Positions 1-6,545 of a stretch of DNA of 7,849 nucleotides are shown here, piece after piece; position 1 is the first letter of the stretch; each line of letters opens with the position of its first letter. Made by a program: the position numbers and the translations under genes. This DNA is from an uncultured Sphingomonadales bacterium (GTDB lineage: Bacteria > Pseudomonadota > Alphaproteobacteria > Sphingomonadales > Sphingomonadaceae). The notes beneath the pieces were generated by a model. It saw only the letters and a program-made list of their open reading frames with translations, searched no databases and was not told the origin of the DNA. The stretch spans positions 1-7,849 of the forward strand of contig CAIPWG010000378.1 in assembly GCA_903868655.1 (NCBI GenBank), written 5' to 3'.

Positions 1-739
1 CCAGCCCGGTATGCGCGTCGGCGCTGCCTGAAATGCGCCAGACACGGGCGGGCACTGGCGCAGTGGCTTCGGCGGGCCAGACTTGCGCGGCGGCACCTTG
101 CGTGAGCTGTGCGGCCATTTGCGCAGGCACATCGGCAATCGCCAGCAGCGGCGATGTGCGATCAGCCACGCGCACCACCGGCTGCCCGACAGATACGGTC
201 TGTCCACGTTCGGCGCTGCGATTCAACACCAGCGCGGCAAAAGGCGCGCGCAACCGGGTTGAGCCGAGATCATAGCGCGCATTGGCAAGGCTTGCGGCGC
301 TGGCGCGTGCCGCATCGCGTGCCGCCTCTGCCACTGCCGGACTGGTTGCGCCATCGCTGACCAGCCCGGACAGGCGCGCGGCATCGCGCTGGTCGCGCGC
401 GGCACCTGCCGCATGCATCGCTTCGGCGGCAGCAAAGGCATCGGGCTCAATCGCTGCGACCACAGCGCCCTGCGCAATGTGATCGCCCGGTTGCAGCGAC
501 AGGCCGGTGATCCGGCCGGGCACGCGGAACGCCAGATCGGTTTCCCGGTCAAAATGGATCGTCGCGGCAAAGCGCGGCCCTGCAGGCGCATCGCTGTCGA
601 TAGCGGTGATTGTTACCGCGCGCACGGCGAGCGGAGGTGTGTTGGTGCTGTCGTTATGGGGGCGCGCAAGCGCCAGCGCCAAGGCCCCCGAACCGAGGGC
701 GGCAATCGTGGCAAATGCAATCAGGCGACGGTTGGCCAT
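1..739 (-). CDS. RND efflux periplasmic adaptor (membrane fusion protein), 3' end beyond window
   Basis: This is the N-terminal 246 residues of an HlyD/AcrA-type adaptor, which links an inner-membrane RND pump to an outer-membrane channel in the periplasm. The reading frame is open from ATG 739 to the window edge. Visible parts in order: a hydrophobic N-terminal signal/anchor (about residues 5-26); the first lipoyl half-motif (about 67-98, with LAFRVPGRI and LQPGDHIAQG); an Ala/Arg-rich short helical hairpin (about 100-160); the second lipoyl half (about 160-193, with LRAPFAALV and ERGQTVSVGQPVV); and the start of the beta-barrel domain. The hairpin is short, as in many RND adaptors. A GAGGGG Shine-Dalgarno lies about 11 nt before ATG 739. 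It is transcribed divergently from the TetR gene at 861, and the shared intergenic region carries the putative operator, so repression by that TetR is likely. The pump gene is expected off the left edge. Substrate cannot be read from sequence. Confidence 0.88.
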   Translation of the reverse strand, partial: MANRRLIAFATIAALGSGALALALARPHNDSTNTPPLAVRAVTITAIDSDAPAGPRFAATIHFDRETDLAFRVPGRITGLSLQPGDHIAQGAVVAAIEPDAFAAAEAMHAAGAARDQRDAARLSGLVSDGATSPAVAEAARDAARASAASLANARYDLGSTRLRAPFAALVLNRSAERGQTVSVGQPVVRVADRTSPLLAIADVPAQMAAQLTQGAAAQVWPAEATAPVPARVWRISGSADAHTGL

Positions 740-765
740 GGCGTTCTGTTCCCCTCAACGACTCT

Positions 766-826
766 GACCTATCGTTGATAGCCAATCGTTGATAGGTATT
801 CAAGCGCTACCTATCAACGATTGGTT
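766..826. promoter_or_regulatory. Triple operator (17-bp inverted repeat plus tandem half copy) between the efflux adaptor and tetR
   Basis: Seen directly: CCAATCGTTGATAGGTA at 782-798 and its exact reverse complement at 808-824, separated by only 9 nt. Immediately to the left, 768-781 (CCTATCGTTGATAG) is a tandem copy of 782-795 with one mismatch (13 of 14). That left copy is also a dyad in itself, CTATC-GTT-GATAG (769-781). Three copies of the core ATCGTTGATAG therefore fit within 60 bp. Placement between divergent adaptor and tetR genes is the classic arrangement for autoregulated TetR repressors, which bind palindromic operators as dimers or pairs of dimers. Assignment to this TetR is inference. 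Confidence 0.75.
775..803 (-). promoter_or_regulatory. Candidate sigma-70 promoter for the efflux adaptor, embedded in the operator
   Basis: On the minus strand, TTGAAT (803-798) and TATCAA (780-775) are spaced by exactly 17 nt, matching 4 of 6 positions of each consensus hexamer. The -10 box lies about 36 nt before the adaptor start codon. The hexamers fall inside and beside the operator repeats, so repressor binding would block polymerase. No comparably good promoter was found for tetR on the plus strand; the best is TTGATA (775-780) with a poor TATTCA (797-802). Confidence 0.35.
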
Positions 827-860
827 GACGGAGCGTTCGATCTGCGCGAAACCGCAGCCC

Positions 861-1502
861 ATGAACGAGCCTACCAGACGCGCTCGGACCGGAGAGCGTC
901 GCGAACAGATACTGGACGTTGCCTTGCGCCTGTTCGGTGAACGCGGGGCGGGCAATGTCACGACGCGCCAGATTGCCAATGCGGTCGGCATATCGCAGCC
1001 TTCGCTCTATGCGCATTTCGCTTCGGCGGATGCGATTGCCGACGAGTTGTGTGTGCGCGCATTCGACGCCCTGCAGACTCGCTTTGAAGCCATGGCCGCC
1101 GATGTCGATGATCCCTGGGCGCGGGCCGATGTGCTGGGCCGGGCCTATATCGAATTCGGGCTCGAAAACCCCGACATGTACCGGATTGCCTTTATGCCGA
1201 CCCGCGAGAACCAGCCGCCGCCGGGCACGACGTTTGATCTGGAAACCACCGATCCCGCGCTGGCGGCGGGGCTTCGCGCGTTTGCGTCGTTGCGCGAAAC
1301 GATCGCCACGATCAGAGGGTGCGATGATGACAATGTTGCGGCGATCGCGCAGAGCATTTGGGTGTTGGTGCACGGTCTGACCTCGCTGCTGATTGCCAAG
1401 CCGTATTTCCCGTGGGTTGAGCGTGAACGGTTGATCGCCGAAGTCCTGGCTATGGCGCGGGGCCATCTCGCCAGCCGGCAAATCACCCATCAGGCGTCCT
1501 GA
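861..1502 (+). CDS. TetR/AcrR-family transcriptional regulator
   Basis: A 213-residue one-component repressor. The N-terminal DNA-binding domain is clear: RREQILDVALRLFGERGAGNVTTRQIANAVGISQPSLYAHF-type helices span about residues 13-53, with the helix-turn-helix at about 35-54. The C-terminal ligand domain contains a PDMYRIAF stretch (about residues 108-115), typical of the WHG/TetR_C_33 type. Start choice: ATG 861 gives the expected short Arg-rich tail before the domain. In-frame TTG codons at 789 and 825 lie inside the operator repeats and would add a tail unlike the family. No strong Shine-Dalgarno precedes 861. It is divergent from the RND adaptor and is followed after 2 nt by the ogt-type gene, so it probably represses both its own transcript and the pump. 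The inducer is unknown. Confidence 0.92.
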   Translation: MNEPTRRARTGERREQILDVALRLFGERGAGNVTTRQIANAVGISQPSLYAHFASADAIADELCVRAFDALQTRFEAMAADVDDPWARADVLGRAYIEFGLENPDMYRIAFMPTRENQPPPGTTFDLETTDPALAAGLRAFASLRETIATIRGCDDDNVAAIAQSIWVLVHGLTSLLIAKPYFPWVERERLIAEVLAMARGHLASRQITHQAS

Positions 1503-1504
1503 TT

Positions 1505-2059
1505 GTGCGGGGCAAGGACGTGATCGACCTGGCTCTGGCCGACCATGCTTCGCCCCTCGGCACCATCCTGCTGGTCCACGACGCGGCTGGCCATCTGCGT
1601 GCGCTCGATTTTCATGATTACGAAACGCGCATGCGCCGGCTGTTGCGGCTGCATTATGGCGCTGTGTCGCTGACCCGTGCGCCCGCGCCCGCGCACACCA
1701 TCGCGGCGCTCGATCGCTATTTTGCCGGCGATTTCGCCGCGTTGGAGGCAATTCCGGTTGCAACTGGTGGCACACCGTTTCAGCGTACGGTGTGGCAAGC
1801 CTTGCGCACGATCGCGGTCGGGGAAACGCGAACGTATGGTGCGCTCGCCGCTCAACTCGGCTCACCCGGGGCGATGCGCGCGGTCGGCCTTGCCAACGGT
1901 GCCAATCCGGTCGCAATCGTGGTGCCATGCCACCGGGTGATTGGTGCGAACGGCACACTGACCGGATTTGGCGGGGGATTGCCGCGCAAGCAGTGGTTGT
2001 TGGACCACGAAGGCGCCGGAAACAGCCCGCGACTGCGTTTTGATCCCGTTGCCCGTTGA
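1505..2059 (+). CDS. ogt: Methylated-DNA--[protein]-cysteine S-methyltransferase (O6-alkylguanine-DNA alkyltransferase)
   Basis: A suicide repair enzyme that moves the alkyl group from O6-alkylguanine (or O4-alkylthymine) in DNA to its own cysteine. Visible: the C-terminal alkyltransferase domain beginning GTPFQRTVWQAL (about residues 89-100); the DNA-binding helix region YGALAAQLG...RAVG (111-128), with the likely base-flipping arginine at 125; the active-site motif VVPCHRVIG (139-147), with acceptor Cys142; and the closing WLLDHEG (164-170) with the conserved Glu169. The N-terminal about 85 residues match the short Ogt-type domain; there is no Ada zinc domain. The 184-residue length is normal. 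The start is GTG 1505 (a second in-frame GTG is at 1520); neither has a good Shine-Dalgarno. It begins 2 nt after the tetR stop, which suggests co-transcription and translational coupling. Ogt identity is firm; the choice of start is not. Confidence 0.93.
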   Translation: MRGKDVIDLALADHASPLGTILLVHDAAGHLRALDFHDYETRMRRLLRLHYGAVSLTRAPAPAHTIAALDRYFAGDFAALEAIPVATGGTPFQRTVWQALRTIAVGETRTYGALAAQLGSPGAMRAVGLANGANPVAIVVPCHRVIGANGTLTGFGGGLPRKQWLLDHEGAGNSPRLRFDPVAR

Positions 2060-2123
2060 ATACTGCATCGTGCGTCAAAGGCGTGCTATGCGCCTCTGCG
2101 TTGCAGGGACAGGATTGCCGCTC

Positions 2124-2864
2124 ATGACACGTGTTCTTCAGGCCTTTGCGCTCGCGGCCAGCGTGGTGAACGCGCAGCAGGCCGAGGCCGAACCAACCCA
2201 TGTGATGGTCCGGGCACTCAGTCAGGATGCCAAGTTTATCGGCGATCACACCGGCGGGGTCGCCGTGATTGTGCGCAATGCGCAAAGCCACGAGGTGCTG
2301 GCGCAAGGAACCATCCATGGCGGTACGGGCGACACTGAACGGATCATGGTTGCACCGCACCGGCGCGGCGCGATGGTGTCCGATGCGCAGACCGCCGGGC
2401 TCGATGTCGTGATCGACCTGGCCCGGCCGACTTTGCTTGAAATCGAGGCGCGTGGGCCGCTTATCCAGCCGGCATCGGCGATTACCGTGCGTTCCACCGT
2501 CTGGGCCATTCCCGGTCAAGCGGTTGTTGGCGATGGTGTGGTGCTGACTTTTCCGGGACTACTGGTGACGCCGACGCTTGTTTCGGGTGCTGGGGGCAGC
2601 ACGCGCGTGGCGGCGAAAGTGACGATGCTGTGCGGATGCCCGATATCCCCTGGCGGCCTGTGGGATGAGGCGAATTACCGCATTGAGGCTGATGTGACCG
2701 ATCACGGTGTCATGGTGCAGCACGTGCGCCTGCACTACGCCGGGCAACCAAGCCAGTTTGAGGCTGACCTGCCCCGGGCGATCGGCCATGGTCAGGCGGT
2801 GCGAATTGTCGCCAGCCAATTGACAGCGGCGAACACCGGCGTTGCCGAAATTTCCGTTCCCTGA
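2124..2864 (+). CDS. Exported protein of unknown function with CxC motif
   Basis: A 246-residue protein I cannot assign to a named family. ATG 2124 is chosen because AGGA (2111-2114) lies 9 nt upstream and because it opens directly into a signal-peptide-like segment (MTRVLQAFALAASVVNA, probable cleavage after residue 17). An in-frame ATG at 2088 would bury this. The mature part is rich in beta-branched residues and alternating hydrophobics (for example GVAVIVRNA, VVLTFPGLLVTPTLV), consistent with one or two beta-sandwich domains. A CxC pair (Cys170, Cys172, in MLCGCPISPGGLW) is the only cysteine cluster and could bind a metal or form a disulfide; this is inference. There are no transmembrane segments apart from the leader. 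It lies 64 nt after ogt and 30 nt before the SOUL gene, on the same strand, so a shared transcript is possible. Confidence 0.75.
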   Translation: MTRVLQAFALAASVVNAQQAEAEPTHVMVRALSQDAKFIGDHTGGVAVIVRNAQSHEVLAQGTIHGGTGDTERIMVAPHRRGAMVSDAQTAGLDVVIDLARPTLLEIEARGPLIQPASAITVRSTVWAIPGQAVVGDGVVLTFPGLLVTPTLVSGAGGSTRVAAKVTMLCGCPISPGGLWDEANYRIEADVTDHGVMVQHVRLHYAGQPSQFEADLPRAIGHGQAVRIVASQLTAANTGVAEISVP

Positions 2865-2894
2865 CGGCATCGGGGCAAGCGCAGGACTTGTATC

Positions 2895-3560
2895 ATGAAT
2901 GACCTTTCCGTTCCTCGGCCCCGATCCTTTGCGAAGCGCGCGGCGGTGGCGCTGCTTGGCGCAGGGCTTATGGTTGGTCTCGCCTTTTCAGGCGTGTTCG
3001 GGTTGGCGGCGGAAGAACCCGCCTACAAACTCGTGTTGAAAGACGCCGCGTTTGAAATTCGCGATTATCCCGCGTTGGTGGTCGCCGAGGTGACTGTGCC
3101 GGGGAGCCAGAAAGAAGCCGCCAACCGGGGCTTTCGCCTGCTGGCAGGCTATATATTCGGGGGTAACCGGACGCGGCAAAGCATCGCGATGACCGCACCT
3201 GTTGCGCAAGTACCAACCAGCGAGTCGATTGCGATGACAGCGCCGGTGGCCCAGACCGAGATGGCGGGTCAATGGCTGGTGCGCTTTACGATGCCGCGCC
3301 AGTATACGCTGGCCAGCTTGCCCCAGCCCACCGATGCGCGGGTCCATTTGCACGAAACGGCCCCTATTCGCTTTGCGGTAATCCGGTTTTCCGGTGTGGC
3401 CACACCGGCCGTTGTCGGCGCGCGAACCGCTGGTCTTTCCCGGTGGCTAACGCAACGCGGGCTCCATCCATCGGCTACCAGCACTTTGGCACAATATGAT
3501 CCGCCGTGGACACTGTGGTTCATGCGTCGCAACGAAGTGATGATCGCCATCACCCCATAA
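2895..3560 (+). CDS. SOUL-family haem-binding-like protein, membrane-anchored or exported
   Basis: A 221-residue protein of the SOUL/HBP family. An N-terminal hydrophobic segment (about residues 15-39, after an Arg/Lys-containing tail) forms a signal peptide or membrane anchor, placing the domain in the periplasm. Family hallmarks follow: FEIRDYPALVVAEVTV (53-68), NRGFRLLAGYIFGGN (77-91), the IAMTAPV core, the strand RFTMPRQYTL (130-139), and the closing YDPPWTLWFMRRNEVMI (201-217). The decapeptide SIAMTAPVAQ occurs twice, at 96-105 and 111-120. The family binds haem or hydrophobic ligands, but function in bacteria is poorly defined and no haem ligand can be named here. ATG 2895 has AGGA 8 nt upstream (2883-2886). 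It starts 30 nt after the preceding exported protein. Confidence 0.92.
   Translation: MNDLSVPRPRSFAKRAAVALLGAGLMVGLAFSGVFGLAAEEPAYKLVLKDAAFEIRDYPALVVAEVTVPGSQKEAANRGFRLLAGYIFGGNRTRQSIAMTAPVAQVPTSESIAMTAPVAQTEMAGQWLVRFTMPRQYTLASLPQPTDARVHLHETAPIRFAVIRFSGVATPAVVGARTAGLSRWLTQRGLHPSATSTLAQYDPPWTLWFMRRNEVMIAITP
3180..3254 (+). repeat. Internal 45-bp-period duplication encoding SIAMTAPVAQ twice
   Basis: Codons 3180-3209 and 3225-3254 both encode SIAMTAPVAQ, but seven of the ten codons differ synonymously. The duplication is therefore old and kept at protein level, not a recent slippage event. It sits in the SOUL core motif. Confidence 0.85.
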
Positions 3561-3624
3561 TTGTGTCGCTCGCTTTTCGCGCAGCGTCTAGGTTTTGCCA
3601 CGTCCTCTTTTCGGAGCCTGCCCC

Positions 3625-4146
3625 ATGCCTGTTTCGCTTCACGCCGCGATCATCCCCTCGTACCTGCAAATTCTTGGTTCGGTTTCGGGTTTCATCGCAA
3701 AGGCCCAGGCCCATTGCGCCGAACAGGGGGTCGATGCCGCGACGCTGATCGACGCGCGGCTGGTCGATGACATGCTGCCCTTCGGCTATCAGGTGAAATC
3801 GACCGTGGTCCATTCGCTCGGTGCATTCGAGGGTGTGCGCAAGGGTTTGTTTGCGCCCGACATGACGCCTTGGCCGCAGACCTTTGCCGGTTTGCAGGCT
3901 GCGATTGCGCAGGCGGCAGCCGCCTTGCAGGAAATATCGCCGGAAGAAGTCGAAAGCTTTATCGGTCAGCCCATGGCATTTGCGTTTCGCGACAGCCGGA
4001 TGGAATTTACCGCCGAAGAGTTCCTGCTGTCGTTTTCACAACCGAATTTCTATTTCCATGCAGCCACGGCTTACGACATCTTGCGGATGAAGGGCGTCGC
4101 CGTGGGCAAGCGTGATTTCATCGGCCGGGTTCGCCTGATCGGCTGA
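3625..4146 (+). CDS. DUF1993 family protein
   Basis: A 173-residue soluble protein matching the DUF1993 family, an all-helical group related in fold to DinB-like four-helix bundles. Recognisable blocks: the N-terminal LHAAIIPSYLQIL (5-17), the central RLVDDMLPFGYQVKSTVVHS (45-64), and the C-terminal NFYFHAATAYDILRMKGVAVGKRDFIG (141-167), the family's most conserved stretch. His63 and His145 lie where DinB-fold proteins place metal-binding histidines; a metal role here is inference. There is no signal peptide or membrane segment. ATG 3625 has GGAG (3613-3616) 8 nt upstream; an upstream in-frame TTG at 3595 lacks support. It stands 64 nt after the SOUL gene and converges with the cyclase gene. 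Biochemical function is unknown. Confidence 0.88.
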   Translation: MPVSLHAAIIPSYLQILGSVSGFIAKAQAHCAEQGVDAATLIDARLVDDMLPFGYQVKSTVVHSLGAFEGVRKGLFAPDMTPWPQTFAGLQAAIAQAAAALQEISPEEVESFIGQPMAFAFRDSRMEFTAEEFLLSFSQPNFYFHAATAYDILRMKGVAVGKRDFIGRVRLIG

Positions 4147-4148
4147 AC

Positions 4149-4214
4149 AGCCCTTGCGATCCTGCAGTTCTGAACCCGCTTTCCTAGGCTTGCGGGTTCA
4201 GGATCGCATGGGCT
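4149..4214. terminator. Long imperfect hairpin between convergent genes (possible bidirectional terminator)
   Basis: Three paired blocks stack into one hairpin: AGCCC 4149-4153 with 4210-4214, TGCGATCC 4155-4162 with 4201-4208, and TGAACCCGC 4171-4179 with 4192-4200. That is 22 base pairs, broken by a T/T mismatch and an 8-nt one-sided bulge (4163-4170), with a 12-nt loop. The right arm is the last codons of the cyclase gene and the loop contains its stop codon. No T-tract follows on either strand, so it is not a canonical intrinsic terminator. Placement between convergent genes supports transcription termination or mRNA 3'-end protection. Confidence 0.55.
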
Positions 4215-4867
4215 CTGACGGGGAAGGTTCCCATCCCTTGGATCTTCGGGGGAACCGCAAAAAAACGGAAAGCCTGATCGGGCAAAGTGGCCAAATTGGT
4301 CATGTGTTCCACAATCGGTATGCCGGCGTGCAGCAGAATGGAGTGAACGGGCCGTTCGCCGCCATCGGTACAATCGATGTTGTAGGAATCGATGCCGACC
4401 AGTTTTGCGCCTGCGTCGCGCAAATATTCCGCAGCCGCGGCGGTCAGATAGGGATGCCCTTCGAAATAGGCGTCGGTTCGCCAATGGCGATCCCAACCCG
4501 TGTGCACCAGCACTGCCATGCCATGAACGGGAATCTCGGTAAAATGCGTCCAATCCAGTGCGCGACCCGGAAATCCTGTTACGCGCACCACTGTCGCGGG
4601 CACATTTGATACGCTGTCCAGCGACAGCCCGCTCAGGTCATACCCGTCTTCATACCGGTGGAACGGGGTGTCGAGATAAGTGCCGGTATTTCCGACCATG
4701 TCGATCCGGCCAATCTGAAATTCGGTGCCTGGGGCATAGATCGCTTTGGAATCTGCGCGCGACAGATGATCGCAGATCAAGGGCGCAGGCAGCCCTTTGT
4801 AGGTGATCATGCCAGGGTCAATCGTGTGGCTCAGATCGACAAAGTTGGGCTGCGCAATCACTCCCAT
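4184..4867 (-). CDS. Cyclase-family (kynurenine formamidase superfamily) hydrolase, altered metal motif
   Basis: A 227-residue member of the metal-dependent cyclase/KynB superfamily. The usual architecture is present: opening [12 protein letters not shown] (9-20), the signature region [17 protein letters not shown] (59-75), [11 protein letters not shown] (119-129), [12 protein letters not shown] (138-149), [10 protein letters not shown] (156-165), and the closing [19 protein letters not shown] (174-192). In characterised members the signature is HxGTHxDxPxH, with the histidines binding metal. Here the first two are Asn60 and Tyr64, while Asp66, His70, His175 and Glu187 remain. The same substitutions would mark a distinct subfamily with altered or absent metal binding. 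ATG 4867 overlaps the end of guaA by 10 nt, and an alternative GTG at 4861 would give a 4-nt GTGA overlap. Co-expression with guaA is likely. No kynurenine-pathway neighbours are visible, so substrate is unknown. Confidence 0.85.
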   Translation of the reverse strand: MGVIAQPNFVDLSHTIDPGMITYKGLPAPLICDHLSRADSKAIYAPGTEFQIGRIDMVGNTGTYLDTPFHRYEDGYDLSGLSLDSVSNVPATVVRVTGFPGRALDWTHFTEIPVHGMAVLVHTGWDRHWRTDAYFEGHPYLTAAAAEYLRDAGAKLVGIDSYNIDCTDGGERPVHSILLHAGIPIVEHMTNLATLPDQAFRFFAVPPKIQGMGTFPVRAHAILNPQA

Positions 4868-6417
4868 TCGATCGTGCCTGGCGGTTTCGACGTAAAGTCA
4901 TAAACCACCCGGTTGATGCCCTTTACTTCGTTCACAATGCGTGTGGCGACGCGCGCCAGAAAGGCGGCTTCGAAGGGATAGATATCTGCGGTCATGCCAT
5001 CGGTCGAAGTGACCGCGCGGAGCGCGCAGACCGATTCGTAGGTCCGGAAATCGCCCATCACGCCGACGGTCCGCACCGGCAGCAACACCGCAAAGGCCTG
5101 CCAGATCGCATCGTACAGTCCCGCCTTGCGGATTTCGTCGAGATAGATCGCGTCGGCTTTGCGCAAGATGTCGCAGCGTTCGCGGGTTACTTCGCCGGGG
5201 ATGCGGATGGCAAGGCCTGGGCCGGGGAAGGGGTGGCGGCCGACAAAAATGTCGGGCAGGCCCAGTTCACGGCCCAGTGCGCGCACTTCATCCTTGAACA
5301 ATTCGCGCAAGGGCTCGACCAGCTGCATGTTCATGCGTTCGGGCAAGCCACCGACATTGTGGTGACTTTTGATCGTTACCGAAGGACCGCCGGTGAACGA
5401 CACGCTTTCGATCACATCGGGATAAAGCGTGCCCTGTGCCAGGAAATCGGCGCCGCCGACCTGGCGGGCCTCCTGCTCGAACACGTCAATAAACGTCTTG
5501 CCGATAAACTTGCGCTTGGCTTCGGGATCGGTCACGCCGGCGAGACCGTCAAGGAACATCGTCGACGCGTCGTGGTGGACCAAGGGAATGTTGTAGGCCT
5601 CGCGGAACAGACCAACCACTTGTTCGGCTTCGCCGAGCCGCATCAACCCGTGGTCGACAAAGACGCAAGTCAATTGATCGCCGATTGCTTCGTGGATCAG
5701 GACTGCGGCCACGGCCGAATCAACTCCGCCCGACAGGCCGCAGATCACCCGCGATGATCCGACTTGCGCACGGATTTCGGCAATTTTGGTCTTGCGAAAT
5801 TCAGCCATCGTCCAATCGCCGCGACAACCGCAAACATGGCGCACGAAATTGGCAATCAGCTTTCCGCCATCAGGGGTATGGACCACTTCGGGGTGGAACT
5901 GGGTGCCATAATATTTGCGCTCGTCATCGGCGATCACCGCAAACGGCGCGCCATCCGAAACCGCGACAATCCGGAAACCGGGCGCAAAATCGGTCACTTT
6001 GTCGCCGTGGCTCATCCACACCTGGTGGCGTTCGCCAACCTGCCACAGGCCGTCGAACAACACGCATGGTTCGGTTACGGTCAGGAACGCGCGGCCAAAT
6101 TCGCCCGAATCGCCGGGTTCGACTTGTCCGCCAAGTTGCTGGCTCATCACTTGTTGGCCGTAACAAATACCCAGGATCGGCAAGCCGCTGTCGAACAGCG
6201 CTTGCGGCGCGCGTGGCGATCCATCGGCAGGCACGCTGGCAGGTGATCCCGACAGGATGATCCCGCTCGGCTTCATCCGGGCAAATGCCGCTTCGGCTTG
6301 GGTGTACGGGGCGATTTCGGAATAGACCCCGGCCTCGCGCACACGGCGCGCAATCAGCTGGGTGACCTGGCTGCCGAAATCGACAATGAGGATGGATTCG
6401 CTGGGCTGTATACTCAT
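4858..6417 (-). CDS. guaA: GMP synthase (glutamine-hydrolysing)
   Basis: The final enzyme of guanylate synthesis in the cytosol: XMP + ATP + glutamine to GMP. It is full length (519 residues; family about 510-525). The class I glutamine amidotransferase domain occupies about 1-197, with catalytic Cys85 in GICYGQQ and His175/Glu177 in QFHPEV. The ATP pyrophosphatase domain follows, with PP-loop SGGVDS at 229-234 and the family sequence [10 protein letters not shown] shortly after. The C-terminal dimerisation domain ends in [11 protein letters not shown], which is the family's characteristic end. ATG 6417 gives [17 protein letters not shown], the expected N-terminus; the frame stays open another 225 nt upstream but that part has no family resemblance. 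The Shine-Dalgarno is weak. It overlaps the downstream cyclase gene by 10 nt. The leader at 6451-6491 contains two hairpins that could exchange partners. Confidence 0.98.
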   Translation of the reverse strand: MSIQPSESILIVDFGSQVTQLIARRVREAGVYSEIAPYTQAEAAFARMKPSGIILSGSPASVPADGSPRAPQALFDSGLPILGICYGQQVMSQQLGGQVEPGDSGEFGRAFLTVTEPCVLFDGLWQVGERHQVWMSHGDKVTDFAPGFRIVAVSDGAPFAVIADDERKYYGTQFHPEVVHTPDGGKLIANFVRHVCGCRGDWTMAEFRKTKIAEIRAQVGSSRVICGLSGGVDSAVAAVLIHEAIGDQLTCVFVDHGLMRLGEAEQVVGLFREAYNIPLVHHDASTMFLDGLAGVTDPEAKRKFIGKTFIDVFEQEARQVGGADFLAQGTLYPDVIESVSFTGGPSVTIKSHHNVGGLPERMNMQLVEPLRELFKDEVRALGRELGLPDIFVGRHPFPGPGLAIRIPGEVTRERCDILRKADAIYLDEIRKAGLYDAIWQAFAVLLPVRTVGVMGDFRTYESVCALRAVTSTDGMTADIYPFEAAFLARVATRIVNEVKGINRVVYDFTSKPPGTIEWE

Positions 6418-6450
6418 GGCTGGCGGATAGAGACGTGCAACACGCCTGTC

Positions 6451-6491
6451 CAGCCTGCCTGGGCTGCGTCGGATTGGTTTGCAGCCAAACC
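6451..6491 (-). promoter_or_regulatory. Two mutually competing hairpins in the guaA leader region
   Basis: On the minus strand, upstream of guaA, a perfect hairpin GGTTTG-GCTG-CAAACC (6491-6476) is followed by CAGCC-CAGGCA-GGCTG (6466-6451). The GGCTGC spanning the first loop (6486-6481) is exactly complementary to GCAGCC (6467-6462) at the base of the second. The two hairpins and the long-range pair therefore exclude each other. They lie 34-74 nt before the guaA ATG. This matters only if the guaA transcript starts upstream of 6491, which is not shown. It does not match a riboswitch class I recognise. Confidence 0.3.
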
Positions 6492-6545
6492 TCCGGCTGA
6501 GCCCGGGGCGTGCGAGGCGCTGACGAATTGCGACCGCGTTGTTGA

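Noticed and set aside
789..860. Upstream TTG starts for the TetR gene (789, 825)
   Set aside because: They lie within the operator repeats and add residues not found in the family; ATG 861 fits the domain boundary.
2079..2095. AGGCG-tgctatg-CGCCT hairpin between ogt and the exported protein
   Set aside because: A 5-bp stem with no T-tract is too weak to call a terminator.
1968..2123. Earlier starts for the exported protein, overlapping ogt or at ATG 2088
   Set aside because: ATG 2124 has the better-placed AGGA and opens directly into a signal peptide.
807..2519. A 570-codon open frame on the minus strand, antisense to tetR, ogt and the exported protein
   Set aside because: It is Arg/His/Pro-rich with no recognisable domain and lies opposite three well-supported genes. 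Long antisense open frames are expected from high third-position GC.
3561..3624. Possible promoter (TTGTGT ... TCTAGG) before the DUF1993 gene
   Set aside because: The spacing is 20 nt and both hexamers are poor, so it is not distinguishable from chance.
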